DNA of 64,000 nucleotides from Solenopsis invicta (GCF_016802725.1 NC_052676.1:9704436-9768435), one strand, 5' to 3'. Counted from the stretch's first letter, positions 27,991 to 40,435 are shown. Notes: generated by a model from the sequence alone, not told the origin. Translations and numbers: made by a program.

Positions 27991-28685
27991 GTCCAGCCAT
28001 TTTTTTTCCTATTATACAAAATCTTCTAAAATTTTTAACGGAATATAAATCAAAATGTTTCAAACACACATTTGACAAAATTAGATTGGCATTGTACAAC
28101 TTTAGTGACACAAATTAAAACTCATCTCATAAGATTTAAATTAGACCTCACTGAGCGACCCGACAATCGACCCGCATGACCGTGCAAACCTCGCAATTCG
28201 GTTAACAGATCAAACTTGAAACCGATCAATTTGATTGCGTCTCTTACTCTAACGTCACGAGAAACTTACCAACAACCTTGAGGATTTGACATCTAAACTT
28301 TTGATGGCAGTTCTGGAGCAACCCAGCCTACCAATTAAATAATTTTCATGTAATTGTTATTTTGTCGACAACCAATAAGCATTCAATGACAGAATTACGA
28401 TTTTTGAATAATTATATTATTTAACCGTTTCATGACTATAGTTATCACTTTATTGTTTTGTTATAATTCAATTATGTAAATTGTAACGCTGGTACTTTCT
28501 CGGTGATTTTACGGGATTTTGTTCTGGATCGGTTGCTCGGATGTGCTTGCCAGATGTTCGGGTTCGTGTAAATAATAACGTCGTGGTTTGGTGGTGAAAA
28601 CAAAACAGCTTAAATGTATTTGGATACGTGAGTTTCGTACAAAATAATAATGTCCCGATATCTTTATTGGATAGGATTGAAATAC
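27991..28685. other. non-repetitive AT-rich segment
   Basis: No gene or repeat could be supported. Short ORFs on the minus strand between 28468 and 28724 lack recognisable protein features. Confidence 0.5.
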
Positions 28686-28689
28686 ACAA

Positions 28690-28960
28690 GTAGTGTTACG
28701 GCACCGGAGTGCTCGGTTACACAATAGTCGGACCCGCGCAAAATAAAATAACGGACAAAATATATTCGCGGCCTACTTAATATTTAAACAAAAGAAACGG
28801 ATTCGAGTAACTAGAGAAACGGACTAACGCTGTTATGCGCTATGCGCTCGGAGGTAGCAATCGGAGTTGCTAGGTTACATAATAATCGGTCTCGCGCAAA
28901 AATAAAATAACGGACCAAATATAATTCGCGGCGTAACTTAATACAAAAGAACATCAGGAG
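28690..28960. repeat. dispersed repeat fragment with about 160-bp partial duplication
   Basis: A block with GGTTACA, CGCGCAAAAATAAAATAACGGAC and ATTCGCGGC appears near 28705-28775 and again near 28865-28945. Between the copies, 28795-28868 (GTTATGCGCTATGCGCTCGGAG) resembles 34806-34877. These look like pieces of a transposon terminus or LTR. The family was not recognised. Confidence 0.5.
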
Positions 28961-29076
28961 GATTTCACGATTTTCCTTTTCGCATTTATTATATAAATTA
29001 TGCTAAACAAGCTAAGGGATTGTCTGTAAAATTTACAATACTTATATCCGGAACTCCACGATTTCTCTTTTACAAA

Positions 29077-29125
29077 TAACACTATCACCCGGCTATTATA
29101 AGAAAAAAATCAAACATTGTTCTCG

Positions 29126-29177
<52 letters not shown>

Positions 29178-29227
29178 CGAGAACAATATTTGATTTTTTT
29201 CTTATAATAGCCGGGTGATAGTGTTAT
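29077..29227. repeat. small foldback element with (TA)n loop
   Basis: The arms 29077-29134 and 29172-29227 are near-perfect inverted repeats (AACACTATCACCCGGCTATT against its complement), separated by a (TA)n run. The whole can fold into one hairpin. It is probably a MITE or an inverted duplication around a microsatellite. Confidence 0.75.
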
Positions 29228-29251
29228 TATATATATATATATATATATATA

Positions 29252-30015
29252 CAGGGTGCGAGAAAAGTTCCGGGACGGCGAAATATCTCGAAAACTAAGC
29301 ATTTTAGGAAAAAGTGTTTCAGACAAAAGTTGTAGGGTTTAAAAAGATCTATTTACTGATCTTATCAGTTTGACCTTGGATGGCGTCGCCAAGGTCAGAT
29401 CGAAATTATATTAACTTTTTTAAATGGAACACCTAACTTTTTATTGCATATTCTTGTAGCTTATCTCGAGACCTTTCCAAAACATTACAAGAAAGTTTAT
29501 TTTCGTTGAGTACTTTCCGAGTTGTGAGGCTTGAAAGCTACAGTGTACTGTAGTGTGGGTCCAGCCACTCTTGCCTTAACTGGCCGGACACACGCCACAC
29601 TTGCCTTAACTGGCCGGACACACGCCACACTTGCCTTAACTGGCCGGACACACGCCACACTTGCTTTAACTGGCCGGACCCACACGCCACTCTTGCCTTA
29701 ACTGGCTGGACCCACACTACAGTACACTGTAGCTTTCAAGTCTCACAACTCGGAAAGTACTCAACGAAAATAAACTTTCTTGTAATGTTTTGGAAAGGTC
29801 TCGAGATAAGCTACAAGAATATGCAATAAAAAGTTAGGTGTTCCATTTAAAAAAGTTAATGTAATTTCGATCTGACCTTGGCGACGCCATCCAAGGTCAA
29901 ACTGATAAGATCAGTAAATAGATCTTTTTAAACCCTACAACTTTTGTCTGAAACACTTTTTCCTAAAATGCTTAGTTTTCGAGATATTTCGCCGTCCCGG
30001 AACTTTTCTCGCACC

Positions 30016-30018
<3 letters not shown>
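29252..30018. mobile_element. non-autonomous mariner-type foldback element
   Basis: This 767-bp element is flanked by TA on both sides inside (TA)n tracts. It begins CAGGGTGCGAG and ends with the complement, with inverted arms of about 317 bp (29252-29568 and 29702-30018). The inner parts of the arms are shared with the two transposase-bearing elements at 30062 and 50114, while the outer 70 bp differ. There is no transposase; the centre is a 30-bp minisatellite. It is presumably mobilised in trans by a related DD41D mariner (inference). Confidence 0.85.
29564..29712. repeat. 30-bp minisatellite, five copies
   Basis: TTGCCTTAACTGGCCGGACA repeats at 29571, 29601, 29631, 29661 and 29693 (the last spacing is 32). 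It forms the core of the foldback element. The minus-strand ORF across it (VKASVACVRP repeats) is an artefact of the repeat. Confidence 0.9.
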
Positions 30019-30061
<43 letters not shown>

Positions 30062-30798
30062 CAGGGTGTTTCAGACCACCCGTACACCCCTTTTCTCTTC
30101 GCAGGATTAGGACCAATCAAAAATATGTTCTGAAGAAAGTTGTAGGGTTTCAAAAGATCTATTCAATGATCTTATCAGTTTGACCTTGGATGGCGTCGCC
30201 AAGGTCAGATCGAAATCACATTAAGTTTTTTAAATGAAACACCCTATTTTTGATTCTAGAATCTAATAGCTGGTGTCAAGACCTTTCCAAAACACTACAA
30301 GAAAGTTTATTTTCGTTGACTACTTTCCGAGTTGTGCGGCTTGAAAGTTACACTACCGCCAAAACCATGTAAATAACAATATAAAATCACGCGTTACGCA
30401 GAAAGCCGTGTAGCCGACACAAAGAAAGTAAACACGCGAGCCGGGCCAACAAAAACAGATCATGAAAAATCGTGAAAGTTAGCTGTCGCGACCGTAGATA
30501 GTCACATACATATGTATGTCATAATATTATGTAATTACATTATTACTTTAACGGTAGCACACGAGCAATAACGAGCGCGGCTTTCTGCGTAACGATGTCT
30601 AACTCGTGATTTTATACATATTGTTATTTGCATAGGATGTAGTAGAGATGTATTCACCACAACGCTATTGTGACTCAACTCAACACGAGTGACAATAACT
30701 CTCTCAAACATGTCACCTACGTCTTCAATAACCGTCATATCAGTATCAATCGCGCAACAAAAATCCGATCCTCTTTATTAGTCTAGGTTTATTTAGCC

Positions 30799-31850
30799 AT
30801 GTCCTATTCCAATGAAAAAGCATATGATATGCTGCTAATTTTAGGTGAGTGTCGAGGTACATTCATTGCAGCGGAAAGATTGTGGCGGGAACGTTATCCT
30901 GATCGGACTCCTCACTCGCTAAATGTTTGGCTAAACGAATCAAAATTAAAGGTGTCGTTCAGCCTCAACATAACAAAGGTACACAAATTCGTCGTCCGAT
31001 TATGGATGAAAGAACAGTGGAAATTCTTGCATCGACAGAATTGAACCCTTATGATTCTTTAAGACGACGAGAACAAGATTCTGGTGTTAGTAAAATCAGT
31101 GTTTGGCGCATTCTAAAAAATAACAAATTTCACCCTTACAGAATGTCTGTTCATCAAGCGTTGAATTATAACGATATTAGACAGAGACTTGTATTTTGCA
31201 ACTTTATAAGACAGCAACCACTTGATTTCCACTTGAAAATTTTATTTTCTGACGAATGTACACTTAAAAGTGATGGATCTGTTAATACTTGGAACTCTCG
31301 TTATTGGGCACAAAATAATCCTCACTGGTTGAGAGAAGTAGATCATCAAACCATTTGGAAAGTCAATGTTTGGTGTGGAATTATTGGAAGTCAAATCATA
31401 GGTCCTGTTTTCTTTGACGAAAATCTAAACGGTGATAGATATTCCGCCTTGATAATGACAGATCTTCCTGTCTTACTAGAAAATATTCCTCTGCAATTGC
31501 GCCTGAACATGTGGTTCCAACAAGATGCATGTCCGTCTCATACATCGAGAGTTGCTCGTGCGGCATTAAATACTATGTTCCCCGACAAGTGGATAGGCAA
31601 ATACGGTCCAATCAATTATCCACCCCGATCACCAGATCTCACCGTCCTTGATTATTATTTCTGGGGAAGGATAAAAAACTTGGTCTATCATGAACGTCCG
31701 ACTACGAGGGATAATATGATTCGTAGAATAAGTGAAGCAATTCGATCCTTACGTGCCGAGGAAATTCTTCGAGCAACCAATGATTTTCAAAATAGAGTTG
31801 ATGCTTGCATCGCAGAGAATGGTGCTTACTTTGAACATTTAGTCGCTTAA
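30799..31850 (+). pseudogene. DD41D mariner transposase, frameshifted
   Basis: This is a transposase of the IS630/Tc1/mariner superfamily that would cut and join the element's inverted repeats. The N-terminus (NEKAYDMLLILGEC..RGTF..AERLW..YPDRTPHS) is the helix-turn-helix type seen in many insect copies (often called DUF4817). The catalytic triad sits in LFSDECT, WFQQDACPSH and RSPDLTVLDYY, with 41 residues between the second and third Asp, the spacing of the rosa group. The ATG at 30799 opens the gene. Near 30925 the frame slips: the first frame runs on to 31044 in unrelated sequence, while the rest of the transposase lies in another frame from 30927 to the stop at 31850. Total length (1,052 nt, against 1,056 in the copy at 51058) fits a net one-base loss. 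Probably dead. Confidence 0.9.
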
Positions 31851-31875
31851 CAAAACATACACTCATTCATTCCCG

Positions 31876-32162
31876 AACGTGAGAGGCAAGGGGACTCACG
31901 TGAATCAAGCATCCCAAACGTGAGAGGCAAGGGGACTCACGTGAATCAAGCACCCCAAACGTGAGAGGCAAGGGGACTCACGTGAATCAAGCACCCCAAA
32001 CGTGAGAGGCAAGGGGACTCACGTGAATCAAGCACCCCAAACGTGAGAGGCAAGGGGACTCACGTGAATCAAGCACCCCAAACGTGAGAGGCAAGGGGAC
32101 TCACGTGAATCAAGCACCACAAACGTGAGAGGCAAGGGGACTCACGTGAATCAAGCACCCCA
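31876..32162. repeat. 41-bp minisatellite, seven copies
   Basis: AACGTGAGAGGCAAGGGGAC is repeated every 41 bp starting 26 bp after the transposase stop. Each unit holds a short inverted pair (CGTGAG...CTCACG) and so can form a hairpin. The ORF beginning near 32125 arises from this repeat and is not a gene. Confidence 0.95.
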
Positions 32163-32717
32163 ATGGGATGAAATTCTCGTCACGTCCACGTCGTTCATTC
32201 TGGATAATGCTAAGCACGGGAAAATGCATACAGTCAATCTGGACATGATTGATCATCAAACAGAATCAATCCAGTTAATAAACAAAAGCAGAGTACATAA
32301 AACTTTGACTCCCCTTTTCCTCCCCCATACACATACGCATGCACGTATGCACACACCCACACACAAGATTAAATCCGACTAAGTAACCACCACATGGTAC
32401 ATCTTGAGTAATGCTAATGCTGGCGGTAGTGTAACTTTCAAGCCGCACAACTCGGAAAGTAGTCAACGAAAATAAACATTCTTATAGTGTTTTGGAAAGG
32501 TCTTGACACCAGCTATTAGATTCTGGAATCAAAAATAGGGTGTTCCATTTAAAAAACTTAATGTGATTTCGATCTGACCTTGGCGACGCCATCCAAGGTC
32601 AAACTGATAAGATCATTGAATAGATCTTTTGAAACCCTACAACTTTCGTCTGAACATATTTTTGATTGGTCCTAATCCTGCGAAGAGAAAAGGGGTGTAC
32701 GGGTGGTCTGAAACACC

Positions 32718-32720
<3 letters not shown>

Positions 32721-32760
<40 letters not shown>
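32721..32760. repeat. (TA)n microsatellite
   Basis: About 20 TA units sit between the mariner right end and the following element. Similar tracts occur at 29131-29172, 29228-29250 and 30019-30060. Confidence 0.95.
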
Positions 32761-32764
<4 letters not shown>

Positions 32765-34809
32765 ATGGCCACATATTACATCCGGAACAATAAATAGAAG
32801 CAAAAAAGGAGAAATCGTGCGACGACAAAATTACAAGCAACGATGCTTATTTAATAATTCTGATGAACTAACAAAGCCTGGACTCGAAAGAGAAAAAATC
32901 TAAACGCTATTAAAGTCTGGCAACAATCAGAGATAACATTGAGTCGCGACGCCGGACGGAAACTATAAAACTATAAAATCAAAATTTACAACCCTGCTTT
33001 GTTTGTTCGAACCTATGTTTCATCACTAACGGAAAGATGATTCATATGGAAAGCGAGTCCAAATAAACAGACGCGGCGATATAAAAATCGGGATCAAACG
33101 TTTCAAGAAGAGAAACCGTAAGATAACGAATCCCTTAAGCGATTGGGTGATGCAACTACTCGCCCCTCTTAGAGTTAAGAAAAATCGGGAGAAGATGGAA
33201 AATTAGCCAACGAGAGATCATCCGAGAAGATGATTGGTAGTGAGCGTTGGTGAACTACCCAACAAATAAGCTCAAAATTTCGACAACAAGGAATCTCCAA
33301 GGGAAGGGAAAAAGCTCAAAAAGCTTTACTCAATCAAATCTTTATCTCACCCACTAAACTAACCCCACGCCCTTTTCCTAAGCCCTATAAAATGCGCAAT
33401 TTCGAACGCCTCGAGCATTCAAGTTCGCACTCACGTCCATGCATTGAAGTCCGCACTCACATCCACGCGTTGCAAGTATCGAAGCTGTGCGCGTTATTTT
33501 CAAAATCGTTTTGAACTTAGAATCTGTGCTTAAGAATCACATACATTAAAACTCCGAGCAGCCCGCCGTGGAAGTATCTCCAGAGCGGACAACCTGCGCT
33601 GCGTCAAGCACCTTTCAACCCGCAGATTTCCATAGTTCTTCCCTTTCTGTTCTCGTCTAACTAAAAGTAAGTTCTTTTCTTTTTTTTCTTTTTCGGTTTT
33701 ACTTCAATTTTCCATTTAAACCGCCAGGAATCAATCGTTAATGAGCAATCACAGCCGTTCATGTCCCAGCTCCTTGTTCCCAATATTATTTTTATTTTGG
33801 ATTAATACAGCAATTCTCATTTTAAACAATTCCCGACTTTCCCTCTAAATATATCTTAAATCTCTATGTAAATGTAAATATTCTACTTCAATTCTTAAAT
33901 CTTAGGTTTTGATTTAATTTAATAGTTAAAATATGAATCTAAACGCATAATTACAATTCCCGTAACCGAAATCAATTAATTCCATCTCCTTCTGTGTACA
34001 TAATAATGCGTATAGTTTCAAAACTAACCGTTTGCAATACCTATGTTAATTCAACATATATATATATATATATACATAGTTTCTAGATCAATAAGGCAAT
34101 ATGCGCCGTTTTTTTTCAATTAAAATAGATAATTTACAATATTAATTTTTAATTATTTGTATTCTTGATAAATTAATCACGTACTATCCTGTAATTCTTA
34201 ATGTCTTCAAACCTCAAAAATAATGTTAACTTCATAGATTTTCCTATCGATATTAAACAATATATTTAAATTTTAAACTTCTGAATAATTACCTAATCGT
34301 TTTAAATTTCAAATAAACTAACTGATTACGTACTCCTGTTTTAGTTGATAATGATCACTTTGTTATACTGCTTTCCCTTTTCTATTAAATAACAATAACC
34401 GATTATGTATTTATTTGCTAATTCTTTTGAACAACTTTGTAGAAAGCTTATGTATCTAAAATTCAAGTATCAGAATATATGCTAAGTCTTGTTTATAAAA
34501 AAAATTTTAATGTAATTTTTATTTTATCAACCCATCTCGTACTCACACCAACCTCCCGACTTGAAAAGATTACACTCGACCCGATCCCGAGTTACAGAGA
34601 TTGAACTCAAATCTCTGACTCAAATTAGAACCAACGATCGCACGATTCTAAAAAGGCGTTAAAGCGTGTCATTACACGTTGACGCATAATTTCGGAAACA
34701 TCAAAAGTGCGTTTGGCTCGTGCCGTACATCCCACTAGTGCGGTCACGAGAATAAAAAAGTTTTTGTTGCATCCTTCCCTGCCTTCTTTTCCTTAAAGCT
34801 GGATGTAAC
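32761..34809 (+). mobile_element. possible LTR or non-autonomous retroelement segment
   Basis: The segment begins TGTAATGGCC next to the TA tract and ends GGATGTAACA, giving TG...CA termini. At 33384 there is a TATA-like CCTATAAAATGCGC, followed by a duplicated motif (GCACTCACGTCCATGCATTGAAG and GCACTCACATCCACGCGTTGCAAG). These could be a U3/R promoter region. There is no coding sequence, no second LTR and no clear target duplication, and 2 kb is long for a solo LTR. Alternatives are unrelated intergenic DNA or a fragment of a larger element. Confidence 0.3.
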
Positions 34810-35590
34810 AAACGGACTCGGATAATTAAAGAAACAGACGGACTGGCATTATGCGCTAGGCGTTCGGAGATAATGATCGGAGTCGCCGTGAAGCGGCTAA
34901 CCTAACGTGCGGTTAAACGGGCCGTGATTGGCCCGCGCGACGGACGATCGCGATCGCGGAATCAGCGGCGCGCAGTGCAGCGGACGGTTCCGCGACACGC
35001 GAGAGTGGTCGACGTTAGAGACCTAAGTGGTCTCACCCCGTGGGGAACAAGTTTGCGGATTAAACCGGAGGACGGCGTCGAGTATTCCCGACGACGGTGT
35101 TGGTCTCAAGAATCCCCGAGAACGGAATTGCGGGACGGACGGTTCCTATTGGCCGAGAATACCCAGCAGCGGAAACGACGAGTATTCCCGTCGCGGATGG
35201 AGGATGGGATCAGCCGAGTATTTCTAGCCGTTAGGACCGACGAGTATGCCCGTCGCGAGGAAGTTAGAACGAGAATGCTCGTTCCCGAGGAAGTGCTTGA
35301 GAATAGCCAAGCTAAGGACCGTCGAGGATACCCGGCGCAGGAGCGGAGTAGGTGCGAGATCGGTGGCCTGGAGCGATCTGATTTCGGCTGCCCGCTGCCG
35401 GCTTATATAGCGGTCCGCGCGGTCGCATGTACCAATCAACGCGCGCGGTTGGGCCGGCCGGAGTAGGAACGCTTGCCGAAAGCGGCGCGCGGCACGCACG
35501 GTAGCGCGTGATTGCGGCGAGCTTAGCCGAGCACGTGCACGTGCTCGGTCTTACGCGTTGTATTCGGCGTTTGGACTGGAGAGGCGGTGC
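34806..35590. other. GC-rich island with dispersed-repeat edge
   Basis: 34806-34877 resembles 28795-28868. The rest to about 35590 is strikingly GC-rich for this window and contains three imperfect copies of CGAGTATTCCCGTCGCGG (near 35078, 35178 and 35239) and, on the minus strand, a TATATAAG box at about 35404-35411. Long ORFs cross both strands (34924-35466 plus, 35224-35499 minus), but they show no domain and are expected in GC-rich DNA. It may be an LTR or promoter region of an unidentified retroelement. Confidence 0.4.
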
Positions 35591-37338
35591 AACAGAGGGA
35601 CGTAACGTTACAAGCTTCTATGTTTTTGATCTTTTGTTACTAAACTTTATTACCAACCCCCACTATATTCAAGATGGCAAAAGTATAATCCATTATTATT
35701 CCTTTGCAGAATTGTTTAATTATTATTATTCTCGTGACCGTGACACGTGTATTAACCGCGTTGCAATTTTTGACCAGTACAATATAACTTAGCTTTAACT
35801 TAGCTTTAAGATATTTCAGTTTAAATTTTGCTATCATGACAAATGTATGATTTTTTTTTGTAGTGTTCAACCAAGGTAAGAATATAGCCTTAATCTTTTT
35901 TATTTTTCAATCCTGACAATAGACAGATTTAAAATGACATATTTTAAATCATAAACAATTTTACACTTACCTCCTTGCTCTTGACGTCTTGACTAATCAA
36001 TGGCAGCGTGATTCCCAATTCTTATAATAAAATTCTAATAATCAAGGATGTGTTAAAATTAACTAAACAATTCTTGGTCAAATAACGTTTTATTTACTCA
36101 CACAATAAAATTGATACAAATGTATTATACAAATCCAATTTTGACAAAATACAATTTTAAAATAATTAATATTAAACTTCTGGTAATCGAAACAAATATA
36201 ATTTCAATAAATTTTTTAACTATTAGCAACACTCTACAAGTCACACTGAAATTAAATGATTTTCAATAATTTGGTATTTCAAAAATATTTTGAACCTCAA
36301 AATTTTGATCGACAATCTAAATTTGTTATATGACATTAATTTTGTAGTCTCTCGCCCAGAACACAAGAACCGCAGGCCCATGTCCATATCATAAATAAAT
36401 TTTCCACATTAACTAAATAACCTAAAATAATTTTATTAAAAAACTTAAACTATATTCAGTTTCGGTACACAGTCTACATTAGGACATTTATAAAATTGAG
36501 ATAAAATAATATTATTTTCTTAGTTTTATCATAACTTCAAAATTTATGATTAATAACCTCAAAAATTCATAAGACATAAAATTACTGATAATCGAAGGTC
36601 TAAACAATCATACAGGGAGTATGCTTGAATATAACTTGTTTAACCCATAATGATATAATCAAAAATATCAAAAATATTATTTTACGATGACTAGGTGAGC
36701 TATGCATTAATACCGTTTCACCTCCTCTATAAGCCCATACTAATATTTATCACCCATATTAATATTTGCAATAAACTTTTAATTTGTTTAAACAAAATAC
36801 AAATCTGAAATTTTTATAAATCTTAGCGTACAACTTCTTTGGACCACCAGAATTCAATTACACACTTTTTGTTTAAATCAAAAATATCAACTTTTTTAAT
36901 TGTTTAAATAAACAAATTATTAAAAATCCAAGATATACATCAAAAGCGCCTTCCTTAAAAATAATTTTAGAAATTTGTTTAAACTCTTAATCTCTAACCA
37001 TTTCGGAGATAGAATTTTTCAAAGTTACTCACCCCCCACCCCCACCCCTCGCCCTTCGCTCAAACTGCATTCCGAAAGAAAAGAAGCAGAGCCGAACACT
37101 ATGGACATACACCCCAAATCAAAATAATTTTTTCTCAAAACTACTCCCTCAAATTAAAACCATCCTCATAAGAAAAATTATTCCTTAAATAGTTATAGCA
37201 ACAACCCTCTAGGTTCAAATTTTTCCAACAAATAGTTTAAAAGTAATAAATCTTTAAAGTGAATATCTTAAGTATCACTCATATGCCTCGTGTATGCCTC
37301 ATATGCTCTCGCATACCTTATATATTGGACACCCTATA
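35591..37338. other. AT-rich region with no supported gene
   Basis: Mostly A/T-rich single-copy-looking sequence with a C-rich patch (CCCCCCACCCCCACCCC) near 37031. No coding potential beyond short random ORFs. At 37331-37346 the sequence CACCCTATACAGGGTG places a second element-like tip back to back with the start of the next foldback element. Confidence 0.5.
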
Positions 37339-39206
37339 CAGGGTGATTCAGAATTACCTTATGTTTTTGAAGAGATATATTCTTGAGGTTATTCTAAAAC
37401 AACTTTTCCTTTGGCAAAAACTTATCCAAAGCATAGTTTTTAAATAATAAAAGGAAATAGTTATCTAATAACCGGGCGCGTAGGCAGGGCCGGCGCAACT
37501 CACCGTTCGATACGGGCGATTACGTGAAGCGATCGCAGTGATAAGCTGACAGCTAGAACACTGTTTTCCTTCCCTTCCCCTTTTTTCTCACTCTCTCTCC
37601 CGCTCTTTTAAAGCCTCTATCCCATTCTAATTCTTATTCTCTTCTTATTTATTTATCAATTCATACACTAACACTGAAATAATACTAGAATTAAAAATAA
37701 TATAATATTTAATTATTTGACGTCTTGCTTTTAATAATTTTGTACGTGTAAAAAAGATATCTTCTTTTAGTCAAAAATACTATATTTAAAATGCGTGATT
37801 AAAAAATAAAAATGCAGAGTGAAAGAGAAAGAGAAAAAGACAAGTCCGATCAAATTTGAACGTGTATACTCACTTATCATTCTGCACAGCAATCAGTTTT
37901 ATCTTCACAAAGACAGAATATCCATATTAAATTCAAGATTTTCCTCTTTTCTTCTTAAATCACATCACTTGTCACATTCACTGCAATCATTCTCTTGATC
38001 AAAAATTACTAACGCATCACTTTATACAAATCAATATCGTCAATTAATATTAGTCACTACTAATTACAAGTGAGAATTACTCAAAAAAAGAAACACGTGT
38101 TTACATGACGAACACACAAGACGTGTTTACAACAAAGAGGTTAGGTTAGGTTATATCCTCTTTGCTTTACGAGCAAGCAGTCGACTAGTTTTATTGTTTG
38201 CGGTATCACTGCGTAATCAACGTTGTAAAAATCAGAACGCAATAATTAAAAGTTAAAAATACTGTTGCGCCTGTGACCATGAACTTGAAGATTTCACAGT
38301 CATCCCGGACAAGCCCCCAAACGTTGCACTCGCGGGCCCTCGCGGCGCGTTCACGGTTCACGTTTCTTGAGCGACTGTCTCTTGTCTCATAACAAACTCA
38401 GTCTTTCGGCCGTCAAAAACCGACATAACCTTGAAATCTTCGAGATCACATACACGTGTTTCATTTTTTAAGTAATTCCTACGCGTAATTAGTAGTGACT
38501 AATAATAATTGACAATAGTAATTTGTATAAAGTGATTAATATTTTTCGATCAAGAGAATGATTGCAGTGTATGTGACAAATAATGTGATTTAAGAAAAAA
38601 AGAGAAAAATCTCGAGTTTAATATGGATATTTTGTCTTCGTGAAGATAAAGGCTGATTGCTGTGCAGGATGATAAGTGAGTATACACGTTCAAATTTGAT
38701 CGGCCTTGTCTCTTTCTCTTTTTCTCTCACTCTGCATTTTTATTTTTTAATCACGCATTTTAAATATGGTATTTTTGACTAAAAAAAATATTTTTTTACA
38801 CGTACAAAATTATTAAAAACAAAACGTCAAATAATTAAATATCGTTTTTAATTCTAGCATTATTTCAGTGTTAGTGTATAAATTGATAAATAAATAAAAA
38901 AAGAATTAGAATGAGAATGGGATAAAGGCTTTGAAAGAGCGGGAGAGAGAGTGAGAGAAAGGAAAGAAAAGAAAGCAGTGTTCTAGGTGTCAGCTTATCA
39001 CTGCGATCACCTCACGTAATCGCCCGTATCAAACGGTGAGTTGCGTCGGCCCTGCCTCACCGCTATACGCGCCCGGTTATTGGATAACTATTTCCTTTTA
39101 TTATTTAATAACTATGCTTCGGATAAATTTTTGCCAAAGGAAAAGTTGTTTTAGAATAACCTCAGGAATATGTCTCTTTAAAGACATAAGGTTATTCTGA
39201 ATCACC

Positions 39207-39209
<3 letters not shown>
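37339..39209. mobile_element. 1.87-kb foldback element, mariner-type termini
   Basis: It begins CAGGGTGATTCAGAATTACC and ends with the complement, flanked by TA. The arms run about 760 bp each (37339-38101 and 38449-39209) with roughly 90% identity by eye. The centre (38102-38448) is unique, with a GC-rich stretch near 38320-38370. There is no ORF of note. The CAGGGTG tip is shared with the mariners at 29252 and 30062, but the internal arms are unrelated to theirs. It is a non-autonomous element presumably driven by a mariner-like transposase. Confidence 0.85.
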
Positions 39210-39263
<54 letters not shown>

Positions 39264-39275
39264 GTGTGTGTATAT
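39210..39275. repeat. (TA)n and (GT)n microsatellite
   Basis: A run of TA units followed by TGTGTGTGTG directly outside the foldback element. Confidence 0.95.
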
Positions 39276-39283
39276 GTATACAG

Positions 39284-39415
39284 AAAGGCAGTTTTCGGAA
39301 CATTTTTACGTATCTAATGGCAGTTTTCAGTACTTTTGGCAGTTTTCAGGTCGGTCCTGAAAATTCTGCCCGCGAAATGGCAGTTTTCAGGACAGTCCCG
39401 AATTCTACCCGTGGA
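39284..39415. repeat. degenerate copies of a GGCAGTTTTC-type MITE end
   Basis: GGCAGTTTTC occurs four times here (near 39287, 39319, 39341 and 39379) together with TCGGTCCTGAAAA. The same motif forms the termini of the elements at 53668 and 55738. This looks like a truncated, internally duplicated relative. Confidence 0.55.
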
Positions 39416-40435
39416 TGTCTCTATATAAAAAGTCTTTAAAACTACCTTTCCATAGCACAGTTTTATCTATAATTTATAGATATGCTATAATTTAACAATA
39501 GACGTATAGATAGACAATAGACTTGTCTAAATGTTTTTAGAAACAATTTTCTTATATGTGTATATATATGTAGTAGTTATGTATACAGCATTATAGAATA
39601 TATCTCAGTATATGGAAATAGGTCCTGAAAAACACCGATCAGTATTTCTAGAAATATTCAGTTTGATTTTAAAATATTTTTAAAGATATAGATAGATAAA
39701 TAATGTATATAGAAAAAACATGCAAGGAATATAACTTGATAATATTTTATAAAATATTTTGTACAGAAAATACACAACAAAATCAACATAAGTTATTTTT
39801 TTTTAAATAATTATTTAAACTATTAATAAACAAAGATTTCATTTTTGAATAAATTGCTAAATAAATAAAATTACCTTTTTTTTCAAATTAAACTGGAAAC
39901 AGCAACTTCTTTCTGGACTTATATTAGAGATAAAGGATGACTCAGTAATTAATTACGTATTCTTTGGTACTGTGATGCGTTTTATTTACTATTACATTTA
40001 TTATTATATTTAAATTAACCTTTGTGGTTGGACGGTCATCTATTATTACATTTATTATTACATTTAATATTACAATTACCAACAACATACATTTTATTTA
40101 TTATTGCGTGACTTTTTACAAATTTGATTATGAATCCAACTTCTAATCTGTGGAACGGAGTGGTGGTTTAAACATTTGTTTCTCATTTTAGCTTGTACCA
40201 TTTGTTTTCCTGAAGCCAAACGTTCACTTATTTCTTATTTAAATGAAGTGTTTATTACATTACACTCTTCTTCAATCCATCTTATACGCTTTGTGGAAAC
40301 GTACAGTGATGCTATAAAATATTATGGATTAATTAAAGAGAATTCTTTATATTAAATTTTTAAACAAATATGTTTAATATGTACTTACAACGTTTATTTT
40401 TACTGCCTTGCTATCTTCACTTTCCTCAATACGTA
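39416..40435. other. AT-rich region with no supported gene
   Basis: About 1 kb of A/T-rich DNA, with ATTACATTTATTATT repeats near 39980-40090. No gene could be supported. Confidence 0.5.

Larger units (their letters stand above)
30062..32720 (+). mobile_element. mariner element (DD41D, rosa-like) with long terminal inverted repeats
   Basis: This is a 2,659-bp element with TA on both sides. Its tips are CAGGGTGTTTCAGACCACCC and the complement, and its inverted repeats are about 299 bp (30062-30360 and 32422-32720). It carries a frameshifted transposase at 30799-31850, followed by a 41-bp minisatellite. It sits directly between (TA)n tracts, in keeping with mariner preference for TA targets. 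Confidence 0.92.

Noticed and set aside
29096..30183. ORFs rich in IYIYIY and with VKASVACVRP repeats
   Set aside because: They are translations of (TA)n tracts, mariner ends and the 30-bp minisatellite.
32125..32382. 85-codon ORF after the first mariner transposase
   Set aside because: It opens in the last unit of the 41-bp repeat and runs through low-complexity CACA-rich DNA; no protein features.
34545..34640. Possible tRNA-like segment
   Set aside because: It contains CGAGTTACAGAGATTGAACTC but no complete cloverleaf or A/B box pair could be drawn.
34924..35499. 180-codon plus-strand ORF and 91-codon minus-strand ORF in the GC-rich island
   Set aside because: GC-rich DNA has few stops; both strands are open, no domain is recognisable, and short DNA motifs repeat inside.
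38138..38156. GGTTAGGTTAGGTT as a telomere-type TTAGG repeat
   Set aside because: Only two to three units inside the core of a foldback element; too short to indicate a telomere, and such motifs are frequent in insect DNA.
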